From a virus, in IMG/VR virus record IMGVR_UViG_3300031772_000146, positions 1-34,541 of that record: a stretch of DNA of 34,541 nt; one strand, written 5' to 3'. A program made the position numbers and the translations under genes. Every line of letters begins with the position of its first letter. The first letter of the stretch is position 1. Positions 24,510-31,025 of the stretch are shown piece by piece. Under the pieces are notes generated by a model that worked only from the letters and a program-made list of their open reading frames with translations, was not told the DNA's origin and searched no databases.

Positions 24510-24673
24510 GCTTTTTTTTGTGTTGATAATAATGTATAAATTAATGCTATAAATTATTTCTTAAAATCAGCTGTTTTAGCTATGTTTATGCATACAACGA
24601 TAAAACAAAAAGTAACTTTCTTCATTATAAACAGATTTTTTTTAAAGTAAATTAAAATATTTTATAAAACTTG

Positions 24674-24702
24674 CTGACAACTAATTAAAAAAGTGCTATT
24701 AT
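24674..24702 (+). promoter_or_regulatory. Rightward early promoter, shared type
   Basis: CTGACA (24674-24679), 17 bases, TATTAT (24697-24702), followed by the leader AGCAAAACAA. The block GTGCTATTATATATTTAG is the same as at the 27439 promoter and close to that at 28808. Confidence 0.75.
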
Positions 24703-24743
24703 ATATTTAGCAGCAAAACAATAAAAAAATGGAGGAAACAAAA

Positions 24744-24949
24744 ATGAAAAATACTAAATATTTTGTAAACACTTATAACAAAAAAATCAGGTTGTCAGAG
24801 CAGACGAATTTTAAGCAACAAAACAAGCTCAAATTTGGGCGAAAGAGTTTCCAGATGAATATGTATACATTTCGTTTTTTCGGTCGTCAGACGGTCAGCA
24901 TGGCTATATAAATGTTGGCGGAGCAGATATGACAGGCAAACGCTTGTAA
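24744..24949 (+). pseudogene. Small gene with broken reading frame
   Basis: ATG 24744 has GGAGG upstream. The first frame reads MKNTKYFVNTYNKKIRLSEQ and stops at 24909-24911 after an unlikely, basic sequence. In the -1 frame, from about 24815, the sequence reads QAQIWAKEFPDEYVYISFF and then DGQHGYINVGGADM, ending at TAA 24947-24949. That looks much more like protein. Joined, they would give about 68 residues. The switch point lies between 24815 and about 24830. It is a frameshift mutation, a sequence error or recoding. Family not recognised. Confidence 0.55.
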
Positions 24950-24989
24950 ACATATCAACATCACAAATTAAATTTTTATTTAAAACTTG

Positions 24990-25018
24990 TTGACAACTGT
25001 TAAAAGTTTTGATATAAT
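24990..25018 (+). promoter_or_regulatory. Perfect consensus promoter of the replication initiator
   Basis: TTGACA (24990-24995), 17 bases, TATAAT (25013-25018). A leader with TTAGCAGCAAAA follows, then GGAGG for the initiator gene. Confidence 0.88.
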
Positions 25019-25063
25019 AAAATTAACAAAAAGTTAGCAGCAAAAAAGGAGGAATTTAAAAAA

Positions 25064-25924
25064 ATGGCAGAAAAAAGAATGTTTGCAAAACATATAATTG
25101 ATAGCGATATGTTTCTAGATTTATCAGCAACAGCACAAAACTTGTATTTCCATTTAGCGATGCGTGCAGACGATGACGGATTTATAAACTCTGTTAAAAA
25201 AATTATGCGTGTGGTCGGTGCTCAACAAAATGACATTGAACTATTAATCTATAAGTCTTTCATTATTCCGTTGGAAAGTGGTGTTTGTGTGGTGAAACAC
25301 TGGCGTATACACAATTATTTGCGGTCAGACAGATATAAAGAAACACTATATAAAAAAGAAAAAGAGTTAATTGAGTTAGATATTGACAATACTTATATGT
25401 TAAAAAAAGGGGATTCTGGTATACCAGTTGGTATACCAACGGTCTACCAGCGGTCTACCAACGGTCTACCAGCGGTAGACAAACGGTTGACGCAGTATAG
25501 TATAGATAAGTATAGTCTAGATCAGTATAGTCTAGATAAGTATAGTCTAGATAAAAAAAAAGAAAAAAAAGAAAAGAAAATAGATAATGTTTTACAGATG
25601 ATTAATGACTTAGAAGTTAGTCATAGTCTAAAAAATGCGTATTTAGATTATTATAATTATCGACAAGAAATCAAAAAGAAGCTAACAGTGTTAGCGTTTG
25701 AAAGAATTTTAAAAAAGTATGAAAAATGGGGCTATGACAACGAATTAATCATCAAAAGCATAGAAAATAGCATAGATAATAGCTGGACTGGACTTTTTGA
25801 GATACAAAAATCGCAAGCAAAAAAACAGGAAAAAACTGCAACAGGAAACATATTTTTAGACATGTTAGAGCAAAAAAAAGATGATAATATTATTAAAAAA
25901 GATTTTTTTGAGATGGAGGAATAA
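25064..25924 (+). CDS. Replication initiator (origin-binding replisome organizer)
   Basis: A 286-residue protein. The N-terminus (FAKHIIDSDMFLDLSATAQN, LYFHLAMRADDDGFI, then VKHWRIHNYLRSDRY) is the winged-helix domain of Gram-positive phage initiators. The middle is low-complexity because its DNA carries two repeat arrays, giving QRSTNGLPAVDKRL and four YS[IL]D units. The C-terminal half is helical (LKNAYLDYYNYRQEIKKKL, YEKWGYDNELIIKSIE), like DnaD-type or loader-binding domains. Having the origin inside the initiator gene is usual, as with lambda O. It begins at ATG 25064, and the loader gene follows after 2 bases. Confidence 0.85.
   Translation: MAEKRMFAKHIIDSDMFLDLSATAQNLYFHLAMRADDDGFINSVKKIMRVVGAQQNDIELLIYKSFIIPLESGVCVVKHWRIHNYLRSDRYKETLYKKEKELIELDIDNTYMLKKGDSGIPVGIPTVYQRSTNGLPAVDKRLTQYSIDKYSLDQYSLDKYSLDKKKEKKEKKIDNVLQMINDLEVSHSLKNAYLDYYNYRQEIKKKLTVLAFERILKKYEKWGYDNELIIKSIENSIDNSWTGLFEIQKSQAKKQEKTATGNIFLDMLEQKKDDNIIKKDFFEMEE
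25418..25493 (+). repeat. Iteron array A (candidate origin)
   Basis: Seven units beginning GGT at 25418, 25430, 25441, 25452, 25463, 25474 and 25485, spaced 11-12 bases. The best copies read GGTCTACCAGC or GGTCTACCAAC; the last two are diverged. Spacing of one helical turn puts all sites on one face of the DNA, as expected for an initiator-binding array. Confidence 0.7.
25494..25580 (+). repeat. Iteron array B and A-rich unwinding stretch
   Basis: Four 15-base units, AGTATAGTCTAGATA and close variants, at 25494, 25509, 25524 and 25539. A purine-rich tract, nearly all A, runs from 25554 to 25580. Array plus easily melted tract is the standard architecture of a theta or phage origin. Confidence 0.7.
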
Positions 25925-25926
25925 AA

Positions 25927-26481
25927 ATGAATAAGCAAGAAACTGCGAGTGTTTTAGGCATAATAAAGGCTAATTACAGAAATTTGTACAAAGATATGAC
26001 GGCGAAAGAAGCTCAATTTTTAGTTGATTTGTGGCACAAAATTTTTATTGACATGCATTGTGACATTGTTAGCAACGCAGTTATGCAGTTTATTACCCAC
26101 GATAAAAAAGGCTTTCCGCCCGCAATCGGGCAAATCACCGACATAATTTATAAAATGTCAGAAACTTACAAAAATGAAAAAACACCAGAAGAAATGTGGT
26201 CTACACTAGTTTCTGCTTTAAAAAAAAGTGGAATGCATGCAACGCAAGAATATAATAAAATGACGCCAATCTTACAAAAATTGGTGGGAAATCCTGAGAA
26301 TTTGAAGATTTGGGCAAATTTTGACGATAAAACATTAGCAACATCTGTTAAATTTAATTTGATTGCATCTTATAAAATTTTGCTTGAACGCCAAAAAAAC
26401 GAAATGAGCATAGATAATTTAAAAATCGCTTGCAACAACGATAATTATAAAATGATAAACGACAAAAAAGATGATTTTTAA
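25927..26481 (+). CDS. Helicase loader (SPP1 G39P-like)
   Basis: A 184-residue protein, GGAGG before ATG 25927. The N-terminal NKQETASVLGIIKANYRNLY, VDLWHKIFIDM and GFPPAIGQITDII follow the G39P pattern: a small helical protein that binds the phage helicase and delivers it to the initiator at the origin. Directly downstream of the initiator, as in SPP1 (genes 38-39-40), but here the helicase gene is elsewhere and on the other strand. The tail is Asn/Asp/Lys-rich, consistent with the disordered helicase-binding end of G39P. Confidence 0.78.
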   Translation: MNKQETASVLGIIKANYRNLYKDMTAKEAQFLVDLWHKIFIDMHCDIVSNAVMQFITHDKKGFPPAIGQITDIIYKMSETYKNEKTPEEMWSTLVSALKKSGMHATQEYNKMTPILQKLVGNPENLKIWANFDDKTLATSVKFNLIASYKILLERQKNEMSIDNLKIACNNDNYKMINDKKDDF

Positions 26482-26648
26482 AGCTTTTATTACTTTGACA
26501 GTTGCCCAACGATTCAAATATATGTAAAATTTGCACAAAACGGTACCAAAACAAGACGATAAACACAATTGGGTATATTTTATACTACTTTGTTTTAAAC
26601 GCACTTTAAACAGCCATTAAATCGTTATTAAAAAACAGTAAAAAACAG

Positions 26649-26677
26649 TTGACACGATAAAAAATATGTGTTACAAT
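26649..26677 (+). promoter_or_regulatory. Promoter of the HNH-repeat protein gene
   Basis: TTGACA (26649-26654), 17 bases, TACAAT (26672-26677). It lies in the 230-base gap 26482-26711, which otherwise shows no gene and no strong hairpin. Confidence 0.75.
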
Positions 26678-26711
26678 TAATTATAAAATAAAAAAAGGCA
26701 GGTATATAAAA

Positions 26712-27377
26712 ATGATAAGCAAAAAAGAAATTGATGACGCATTAAAAACATTTATAGTTGACGAAAAAGCACGAAAGTTGTCAGATTTTAAATATTATAC
26801 AGCTTGTCGACGGGAATACGACACAATTCAAAACGCACTTGACAAACTAAATTTAACAGAAATTTATCAAAATAATAAATACAACACATCCGTTGACAAA
26901 TTTGGAAAAATCAAGTATACTAACGATTTTTTAAAAAAACAAGTTGAGGATTTTTATGCTGAAAAAGGCGATGAAGCAAGGACGCGAGAATTTAAATATT
27001 ATGCAATTATTCGATATCGTTTTGGAAGTTACGAGGCAGGTATAAAAGCACTTAACGCAGACGTTGACATAAAAAAATATTCGTCAGGTTTTGCGGAAAA
27101 TGTGACAAACGAAGAAATTAAAAACGAATACAAAGAATACTTATTAAAAAAAATCAATGGGGAAGATGCTAATTTTGCAAGGAGGACACTAGCTATGTAT
27201 CGTTTTGGAACAACACAAATCGCAATGGAAACAATGCAAATTTATGCGTTAGATTTGCTTGAAAAAGTTAAAAGAATTGTAGAAAAAAGGAAGCATGGAA
27301 AAATGACGAAAAAAGAGGAAGAATTTATTAATTATTTAAGTAGCAGTATTTCAGATTTTGTAAAAAAAAATTATTAA
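26712..27377 (+). CDS. Protein with homing-endonuclease-associated (HNH) repeats, no nuclease domain
   Basis: A 221-residue, basic protein. It holds about three diverged copies of a 25-50 residue DNA-binding repeat: FKYYTACRREYDTIQNAL (residues about 25-43), FKYYAIIRYRFGSYEAGIKA (about 95-115) and RRTLAMYRFGTTQIAM (about 155-170). The R-[YF]-G-[ST]-x-x-x-A core is that of homing endonuclease-associated repeats, which help HNH enzymes recognise DNA. No HNH, GIY-YIG or other catalytic motif is present. It may be a free-standing DNA-binding regulator. It starts at ATG 26712 with a weak ribosome site (AGGCAGG). Confidence 0.6.
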   Translation: MISKKEIDDALKTFIVDEKARKLSDFKYYTACRREYDTIQNALDKLNLTEIYQNNKYNTSVDKFGKIKYTNDFLKKQVEDFYAEKGDEARTREFKYYAIIRYRFGSYEAGIKALNADVDIKKYSSGFAENVTNEEIKNEYKEYLLKKINGEDANFARRTLAMYRFGTTQIAMETMQIYALDLLEKVKRIVEKRKHGKMTKKEEEFINYLSSSISDFVKKNY

Positions 27378-27438
27378 CATTATATATAGTATAATTAACT
27401 TACAAATTAAAAACAAATAAATAAATTTAAAAAAACGC

Positions 27439-27467
27439 TTGACATTAAAAAAAGAAAGTGCTATTAT
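27439..27467 (+). promoter_or_regulatory. Rightward early promoter, shared type
   Basis: TTGACA (27439-27444), 17 bases, TATTAT (27462-27467), followed by the leader AGAAGCAAAACAA. It matches the promoters at 24674 and 28808 over more than the two boxes. Confidence 0.85.
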
Positions 27468-27508
27468 ATATTTAGAAGCAAAACAAATAAATTTTTGGAG
27501 GAATTAAA

Positions 27509-28135
27509 ATGATTGAATACGCAAATATTAAAAAAATGTTTTTAGAAGAAATTAAGAACGCCGTGGAAGAAAATGAGCTTTTGAAAGAAGTTTTAGAAGA
27601 CATCGACGAAGAAGCAGTCGAGTATGTAAACGAAATTTTAAAGGAATTAGAAGAAATCGAGGAAGAAAACGATAGAAGTTTTGATTTAACTGATGTCAAA
27701 AAAATAATTGAAAAAACAATTGACGAAATGCACGAAAGCGACGATTTTTATGTCGACGAAATTAGAAATGTTTTATTAAACGAACATCAAAATTTAAAAA
27801 TAGGCAAAAACGAAGCGAACATAAAAAATATGAATGAAATCGGGATTGCATGCATATATAGAAATTTTGCATATCATTTAGATAAAAAAATCACAAAAAA
27901 AGAAGCGTTAGATTTTTTTGAAGAATTAGAATCTGAGCATTTAGAATACACAGATGACAACAGTTGTTTCGTCGATAAAAATATAAACTTTGAAGAAATA
28001 GCAAAAATGATTATTTTTGAAGATTTAGCAAAATGTAATGGAAAAGTTCCGAAATTTGATAACTATCAAGATAGCTATTTTTACGAACATTTGTCAATAC
28101 GCAAATGTGAATTATACTACAATTTTTATAAATAA
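27509..28135 (+). CDS. Strongly acidic unknown protein
   Basis: A 208-residue protein, GGAGG before ATG 27509. The first 80 residues are almost entirely acidic helix (VEENELLKEVLEDIDEEAVE, LKELEEIEEEND). The C-terminal 100 residues are more mixed (IACIYRNFAYHLDKKITKKE). No catalytic motif. The charge resembles DNA-mimic inhibitors, a suggestion only. It has its own strong early promoter. Confidence 0.6.
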   Translation: MIEYANIKKMFLEEIKNAVEENELLKEVLEDIDEEAVEYVNEILKELEEIEEENDRSFDLTDVKKIIEKTIDEMHESDDFYVDEIRNVLLNEHQNLKIGKNEANIKNMNEIGIACIYRNFAYHLDKKITKKEALDFFEELESEHLEYTDDNSCFVDKNINFEEIAKMIIFEDLAKCNGKVPKFDNYQDSYFYEHLSIRKCELYYNFYK

Positions 28136-28148
28136 AATATAAACAACT

Positions 28149-28184
28149 ATTGTGTGTTGTTAACATTTGATAATAGCACACAAT
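28149..28184 (+). promoter_or_regulatory. Inverted repeat before the ERF gene
   Basis: ATTGTGTGTT (28149-28158) and AGCACACAAT (28175-28184) form a 10-base-pair stem with a 16-base spacer. No T-run follows, so it is more likely an operator or mRNA leader structure than a terminator. The GGAGG of the ERF gene lies a few bases downstream. Confidence 0.5.
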
Positions 28185-28204
28185 AAAAATGGAGGAAAAA
28201 AATT

Positions 28205-28783
28205 ATGAATATATACGGAAAAATACAAAAAGTTATTGTTGAATTGCAAAATATGCAAGTTAAAAAAAGTGGCAAAAATAAATTTGCGGGCTATGAATAT
28301 TTTGAATTAAGTGACATTTTGCCAAATTTAAATATACTTTTAAAAAATAATAATTTATTTTGTCAATTTAATTTTTTTGAGCACAACGCAACGTTGACAA
28401 TTCGCTGCACAGAAAAAGAAGAATCCGCAGAATTTTTATGTACAGTTGCTGAGGCAAAAATGAAAGGTTGTCAAGAAATCCAAAATTTGGGTGCAGTACA
28501 AACGTATGTTAGACGCTATTTATTAGTAAATGCGTTTGCCATATGTGAGTGTGATATGCTTGACAGCACTGCAAACGACTATCAGAATGAAAATAAAAAG
28601 CATGTTGCTATTGATAGTAAAATAGATAAAACTCAACAAAATGAGCTGTTTGATATTGCTAAAGATATACCAAAAAATCAAACGCTTGCTATTTTAAAAA
28701 AATACGGATGTGACAAATCAGCAGATATAAATAAAAAGGATTTTATAAAAATAATAAATGATTTTAACGACTTACAAAAATAA
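28205..28783 (+). CDS. erf: ERF-family single-strand annealing protein
   Basis: A 192-residue protein. The ERF core is visible: QVKKSGKNKFAGYEYFELSD (residues about 19-38), then a strand region, and MKGCQEIQNLGAVQTYVRRY with LVNAFAICE (about 90-120), the family's G-[AS]-x-x-[TS]-Y-x-x-R-Y signature. These proteins anneal complementary single strands in phage recombination and repair. The C-terminal 60 residues form a separate small helical domain (NQTLAILKKYGCDKSADINK). Works with SSB and probably RusA. Confidence 0.92.
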   Translation: MNIYGKIQKVIVELQNMQVKKSGKNKFAGYEYFELSDILPNLNILLKNNNLFCQFNFFEHNATLTIRCTEKEESAEFLCTVAEAKMKGCQEIQNLGAVQTYVRRYLLVNAFAICECDMLDSTANDYQNENKKHVAIDSKIDKTQQNELFDIAKDIPKNQTLAILKKYGCDKSADINKKDFIKIINDFNDLQK

Positions 28784-28807
28784 TAAAACAATTTTTTTTA
28801 AAAACGC

Positions 28808-28836
28808 TTGACATATAAATAAAAAAGTGTTATTAT
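28808..28836 (+). promoter_or_regulatory. Rightward early promoter, shared type
   Basis: TTGACA (28808-28813), 17 bases, TATTAT (28831-28836), followed by AAGCAAAACAA. Drives the two Cys-triplet-repeat genes and probably Gp157 and beyond. Confidence 0.85.
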
Positions 28837-28879
28837 TAATTTACAAGCAAAACAAAATAAAAAAATGGAGGAAAACAAA

Positions 28880-29212
28880 ATGATAGAAACTAAAAAATAT
28901 TATATTGACGAAAACAACAATAAATTCAGCGTTGAAAAATTTAGCGAGAAAGAAGCTGAAAAAGCTAGCGAAATTTTAATAGATTGTGAAGATTGCGTCG
29001 ACTGCACAAGATGCATATGTTGCAAAAATTGCGTTGATTGCAAAAGATGCACAATGTGTGTCGATTGCGAAGACTGTAATCATTGCCACAATTGTAAAAA
29101 TTGCGAAAATTGTAAGTGCTGCGCCAATTGCAAATATTGTAAAAATTGCAAAGATTGTGAAAATTGCATAAATTTTGAAAATCTGGAAGATTGCTGTGGG
29201 TGGAAACAATGA
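28880..29212 (+). CDS. Cys-triplet-repeat protein, middle paralogue
   Basis: 110 residues from ATG 28880, selected because GGAGG precedes it; a frame extension to 28865 has no site. The head is KYYIDENNNKFSVEKFSEKE (about residues 5-25), followed by a short helix rich in Ala and Glu. It then has 21 cysteines spaced exactly every third residue (DCEDCVDCTRCICCKNC and on); the tail ends EDCCGWKQ. The variable positions favour Asp, Asn, Lys and Glu. The head DNA, 28910-28981, is a 72-base exact repeat of 29290-29361 in the next gene, so duplication is recent. No known catalytic motif. Without a signal peptide it should be cytoplasmic, where reduced cysteines could bind metal. Confidence 0.8.
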   Translation: MIETKKYYIDENNNKFSVEKFSEKEAEKASEILIDCEDCVDCTRCICCKNCVDCKRCTMCVDCEDCNHCHNCKNCENCKCCANCKYCKNCKDCENCINFENLEDCCGWKQ

Positions 29213-29930
29213 AAAAATATGATGAAATTGTCCAGTGACAGAAAAAAGGAGGAAACAAAATGAAAAAAAACAAATATTTTTATGTGGATGAAAACAACAA
29301 TAAATTCAGCGTTGAAAAATTTAGCGAGAAAGAAGCTGAAAAAGCTAGCGAAATTTTAATAAATTGTAATGATTGCGTCGACTGCACAAGATGCATATGT
29401 TGCAAAAATTGTGTTGATTGCGTTAAATGCACAATGTGCGTCGATTGCGAAGACTGTAATCATTGCCACAATTGTAAAAAATGCGAAAATTGTAATTGCT
29501 GCAACAATTGCAAATATTGTAAAAATTGCACAAGTTGCAAAGATTGTAATGATTGCGACGATTGCATAAAGTGCGAAAATTGTAACGATTGCGTCAATTG
29601 TACAAATTGTAAAAATTGCAATGATGATAAAGATTGCAAAGAAAAAATTAAAATGATAATAGGCAAATATTTTTATGTGGATGATAACGAAAACAAATTT
29701 AGCAAAGAAAAATTTAGCGAGGCAGAAGCTGAAGCGGCTAGTAAAACATTGATATATTGTTACGATTGCGTCGATTGCGACGATTGCATCGATTGCGACG
29801 ATTGCTGCAATTGTAAAAATTGCAACGAGTGTAAAAGATGTAACAATTGCAAAAATTGTAATGAGTGCGAAGATTGTGACGATTGCAAAAATTGCTATGA
29901 TTGCAATTGCTGTCAAAAATGTAAACATTT
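28991..29930 (+). repeat. Nine-base periodic coding repeats in the Cys-ladder genes
   Basis: The DNA of both genes is built of 9-base units such as GATTGCGAC or AATTGTAAA, each encoding x-x-Cys. The units at 28991-29031 and 29371-29411 are identical over 41 bases. This makes long open frames on other frames and the opposite strand too; those are by-products. Copy number should be prone to change by slippage. Confidence 0.8.
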
Positions 29931-30030
29931 AGAAAGTCGCATAGAATTTGTAAACAATATTTGTGTTTATTGTACTGAATTGAAAAAATGCAGCGATTGC
30001 GCTGCTAAAGGAGTAGTTAAAAATGTTTAG
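29260..30030 (+). CDS. Cys-triplet-repeat protein, two-module long paralogue
   Basis: A 256-residue protein, GGAGG before ATG 29260. It has two head-plus-ladder modules in tandem. The first head is KYFYVDENNNKFSVEKFSEK, followed by 29 cysteines at three-residue spacing. After a short break (NDDKDCKEKIKMII), a second head (KYFYVDDNENKFSKEKFSEA) leads to 19 more cysteines at the same spacing, and a last CVYC...CSDC cluster. The second module is closer to the minus-strand paralogue at 22057 (shared EAEAEAASKTLI). It overlaps the Gp157 gene by 8 bases. Function unknown. Confidence 0.8.
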   Translation: MKKNKYFYVDENNNKFSVEKFSEKEAEKASEILINCNDCVDCTRCICCKNCVDCVKCTMCVDCEDCNHCHNCKKCENCNCCNNCKYCKNCTSCKDCNDCDDCIKCENCNDCVNCTNCKNCNDDKDCKEKIKMIIGKYFYVDDNENKFSKEKFSEAEAEAASKTLIYCYDCVDCDDCIDCDDCCNCKNCNECKRCNNCKNCNECEDCDDCKNCYDCNCCQKCKHLESRIEFVNNICVYCTELKKCSDCAAKGVVKNV

Positions 30031-30508
30031 ATTATACGATTTAACAGCAGCTTATAAACACGTTTTGGAGATGTTAGACGATGACGAAAATAATCAAGCG
30101 TTACAAGACACGCTTGAGGCTATCGATGAGAGTTTAGATGTTAAAATAATTAATTACGCTAAAATGATAAAAAGCGTAGAAACACCACTGGATGCCATTA
30201 AAAAGGAAGTGGAAAGACTAGAAAAGAAAAAGAAAAATTTACAAACAAAAAAAGATTTTTTTAAAAACGCTATACAGATGAGCATGGAAACAGCAGGAAA
30301 AACAAAAATAAAAGATGATTTATTTACTGTGTCATTACAAAAAAATCCGCCGAAATTAAAAATAAAAAATATGAGTGATATTCCAGATATTTATATAAAA
30401 GAAACAATTGTTAGTTATGACACAACAAAAATAAAGGATGATTTAAAAAACGGGCTAGAATTGTGGTGGGCAGAGCTGGAACAGGGTCAATCAGTAAGAA
30501 TAAAATAA
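30023..30508 (+). CDS. Siphovirus Gp157 family protein
   Basis: A 161-residue protein. The family plan is clear: an N-terminal LYDLTAAYKHVLEML, an acidic stretch (ALQDTLEAIDESLDVKI), a long coiled coil (EVERLEKKKKNLQTKKDFFK), then MSMETAGKTKIKDDLFTVSL and a C-terminal beta part. Gp157 proteins accompany recombination genes (ERF, SSB) in Gram-positive phages and have been linked to phage resistance in Streptococcus thermophilus. Overlap with the Cys-repeat gene ties that gene to this recombination operon. Confidence 0.9.
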   Translation: MFRLYDLTAAYKHVLEMLDDDENNQALQDTLEAIDESLDVKIINYAKMIKSVETPLDAIKKEVERLEKKKKNLQTKKDFFKNAIQMSMETAGKTKIKDDLFTVSLQKNPPKLKIKNMSDIPDIYIKETIVSYDTTKIKDDLKNGLELWWAELEQGQSVRIK

Positions 30509-30530
30509 AATAAAATCGGAGGAAATAAAA

Positions 30531-30791
30531 ATGAAAATGAGCGAGCGAGTAGAAGAATTTTTGCAGGAGCTGGTTGACGAAGGGAAATATGAAAATTTAG
30601 AAAGTGCATTAGCACATTTTTACAACTTGACAGACAAAATAAAAATTTACTACAAAGCAGAAAAAATCAGAGCGAAACAAGCAAACGAAAAATTAAAAGA
30701 AGCATGCGAAGGCGAAGAAATTTGGGATCTTGGCGAATACAGTTATTTTCCAAATTTAGGTGTATATTACACAAATAAAAAAGATGAATAA
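30531..30791 (+). CDS. Unknown small acidic helical protein
   Basis: An 86-residue protein, GGAGG before ATG 30531. Helical and charged (RVEEFLQELVDEGKYENLES), with an aromatic end (EYSYFPNLGVYYTNKK). It overlaps DUF3310 by 8 bases (ATGAATAA). Family not recognised. Confidence 0.55.
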   Translation: MKMSERVEEFLQELVDEGKYENLESALAHFYNLTDKIKIYYKAEKIRAKQANEKLKEACEGEEIWDLGEYSYFPNLGVYYTNKKDE

Positions 30792-31023
30792 AAAACAGAG
30801 TGATAAAATAAATCCAGACCATTATAAAAATGGAAGCTATGAAACTATAGACATAATAAGCGACACGCTTACAAATGACGGCTTTTTGGGTTATCTAGAG
30901 GGCAATACGCTAAAATATTTATCTAGATGGCGACACAAAAATGGCGTCGAGGATTTGAAAAAAGCGGAATGGTACTTAAAAAAAACAATAGAAGTTGCAG
31001 AAATGAAGGAAAAGGAGATATAA
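30784..31023 (+). CDS. DUF3310 protein
   Basis: 79 residues from ATG 30784, overlapping the previous stop; the open frame extends to 30760 but that start lacks a ribosome site. It carries the whole DUF3310 signature: DKINPDHYKNGSYETIDII, then FLGYLEGNTLKYLSRW and HKNGVEDLKKAEWYLKK. The family is common in phages of Gram-positive bacteria, often near nucleotide metabolism and recombination genes, and its biochemical role is not established. Confidence 0.88.
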   Translation: MNKKQSDKINPDHYKNGSYETIDIISDTLTNDGFLGYLEGNTLKYLSRWRHKNGVEDLKKAEWYLKKTIEVAEMKEKEI

Positions 31024-31025
31024 AA

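Noticed and set aside
25418-25553. CRISPR-like short repeats
   Set aside because: Units are 11-15 bases without spacers and lie inside the initiator gene; an iteron array explains them better.
29356-29928. Long open frame on the minus strand opposite the Cys-ladder gene (Ala/Ile/Phe-rich)
   Set aside because: It is a by-product of 9-base repeats lacking stops on the other strand; no ribosome site, and the composition is unnatural.
28985-29930. CRISPR array or minisatellite
   Set aside because: The 9-base units are continuous coding sequence with no spacer-repeat pattern, and they encode x-x-Cys in one frame behind ribosome sites.
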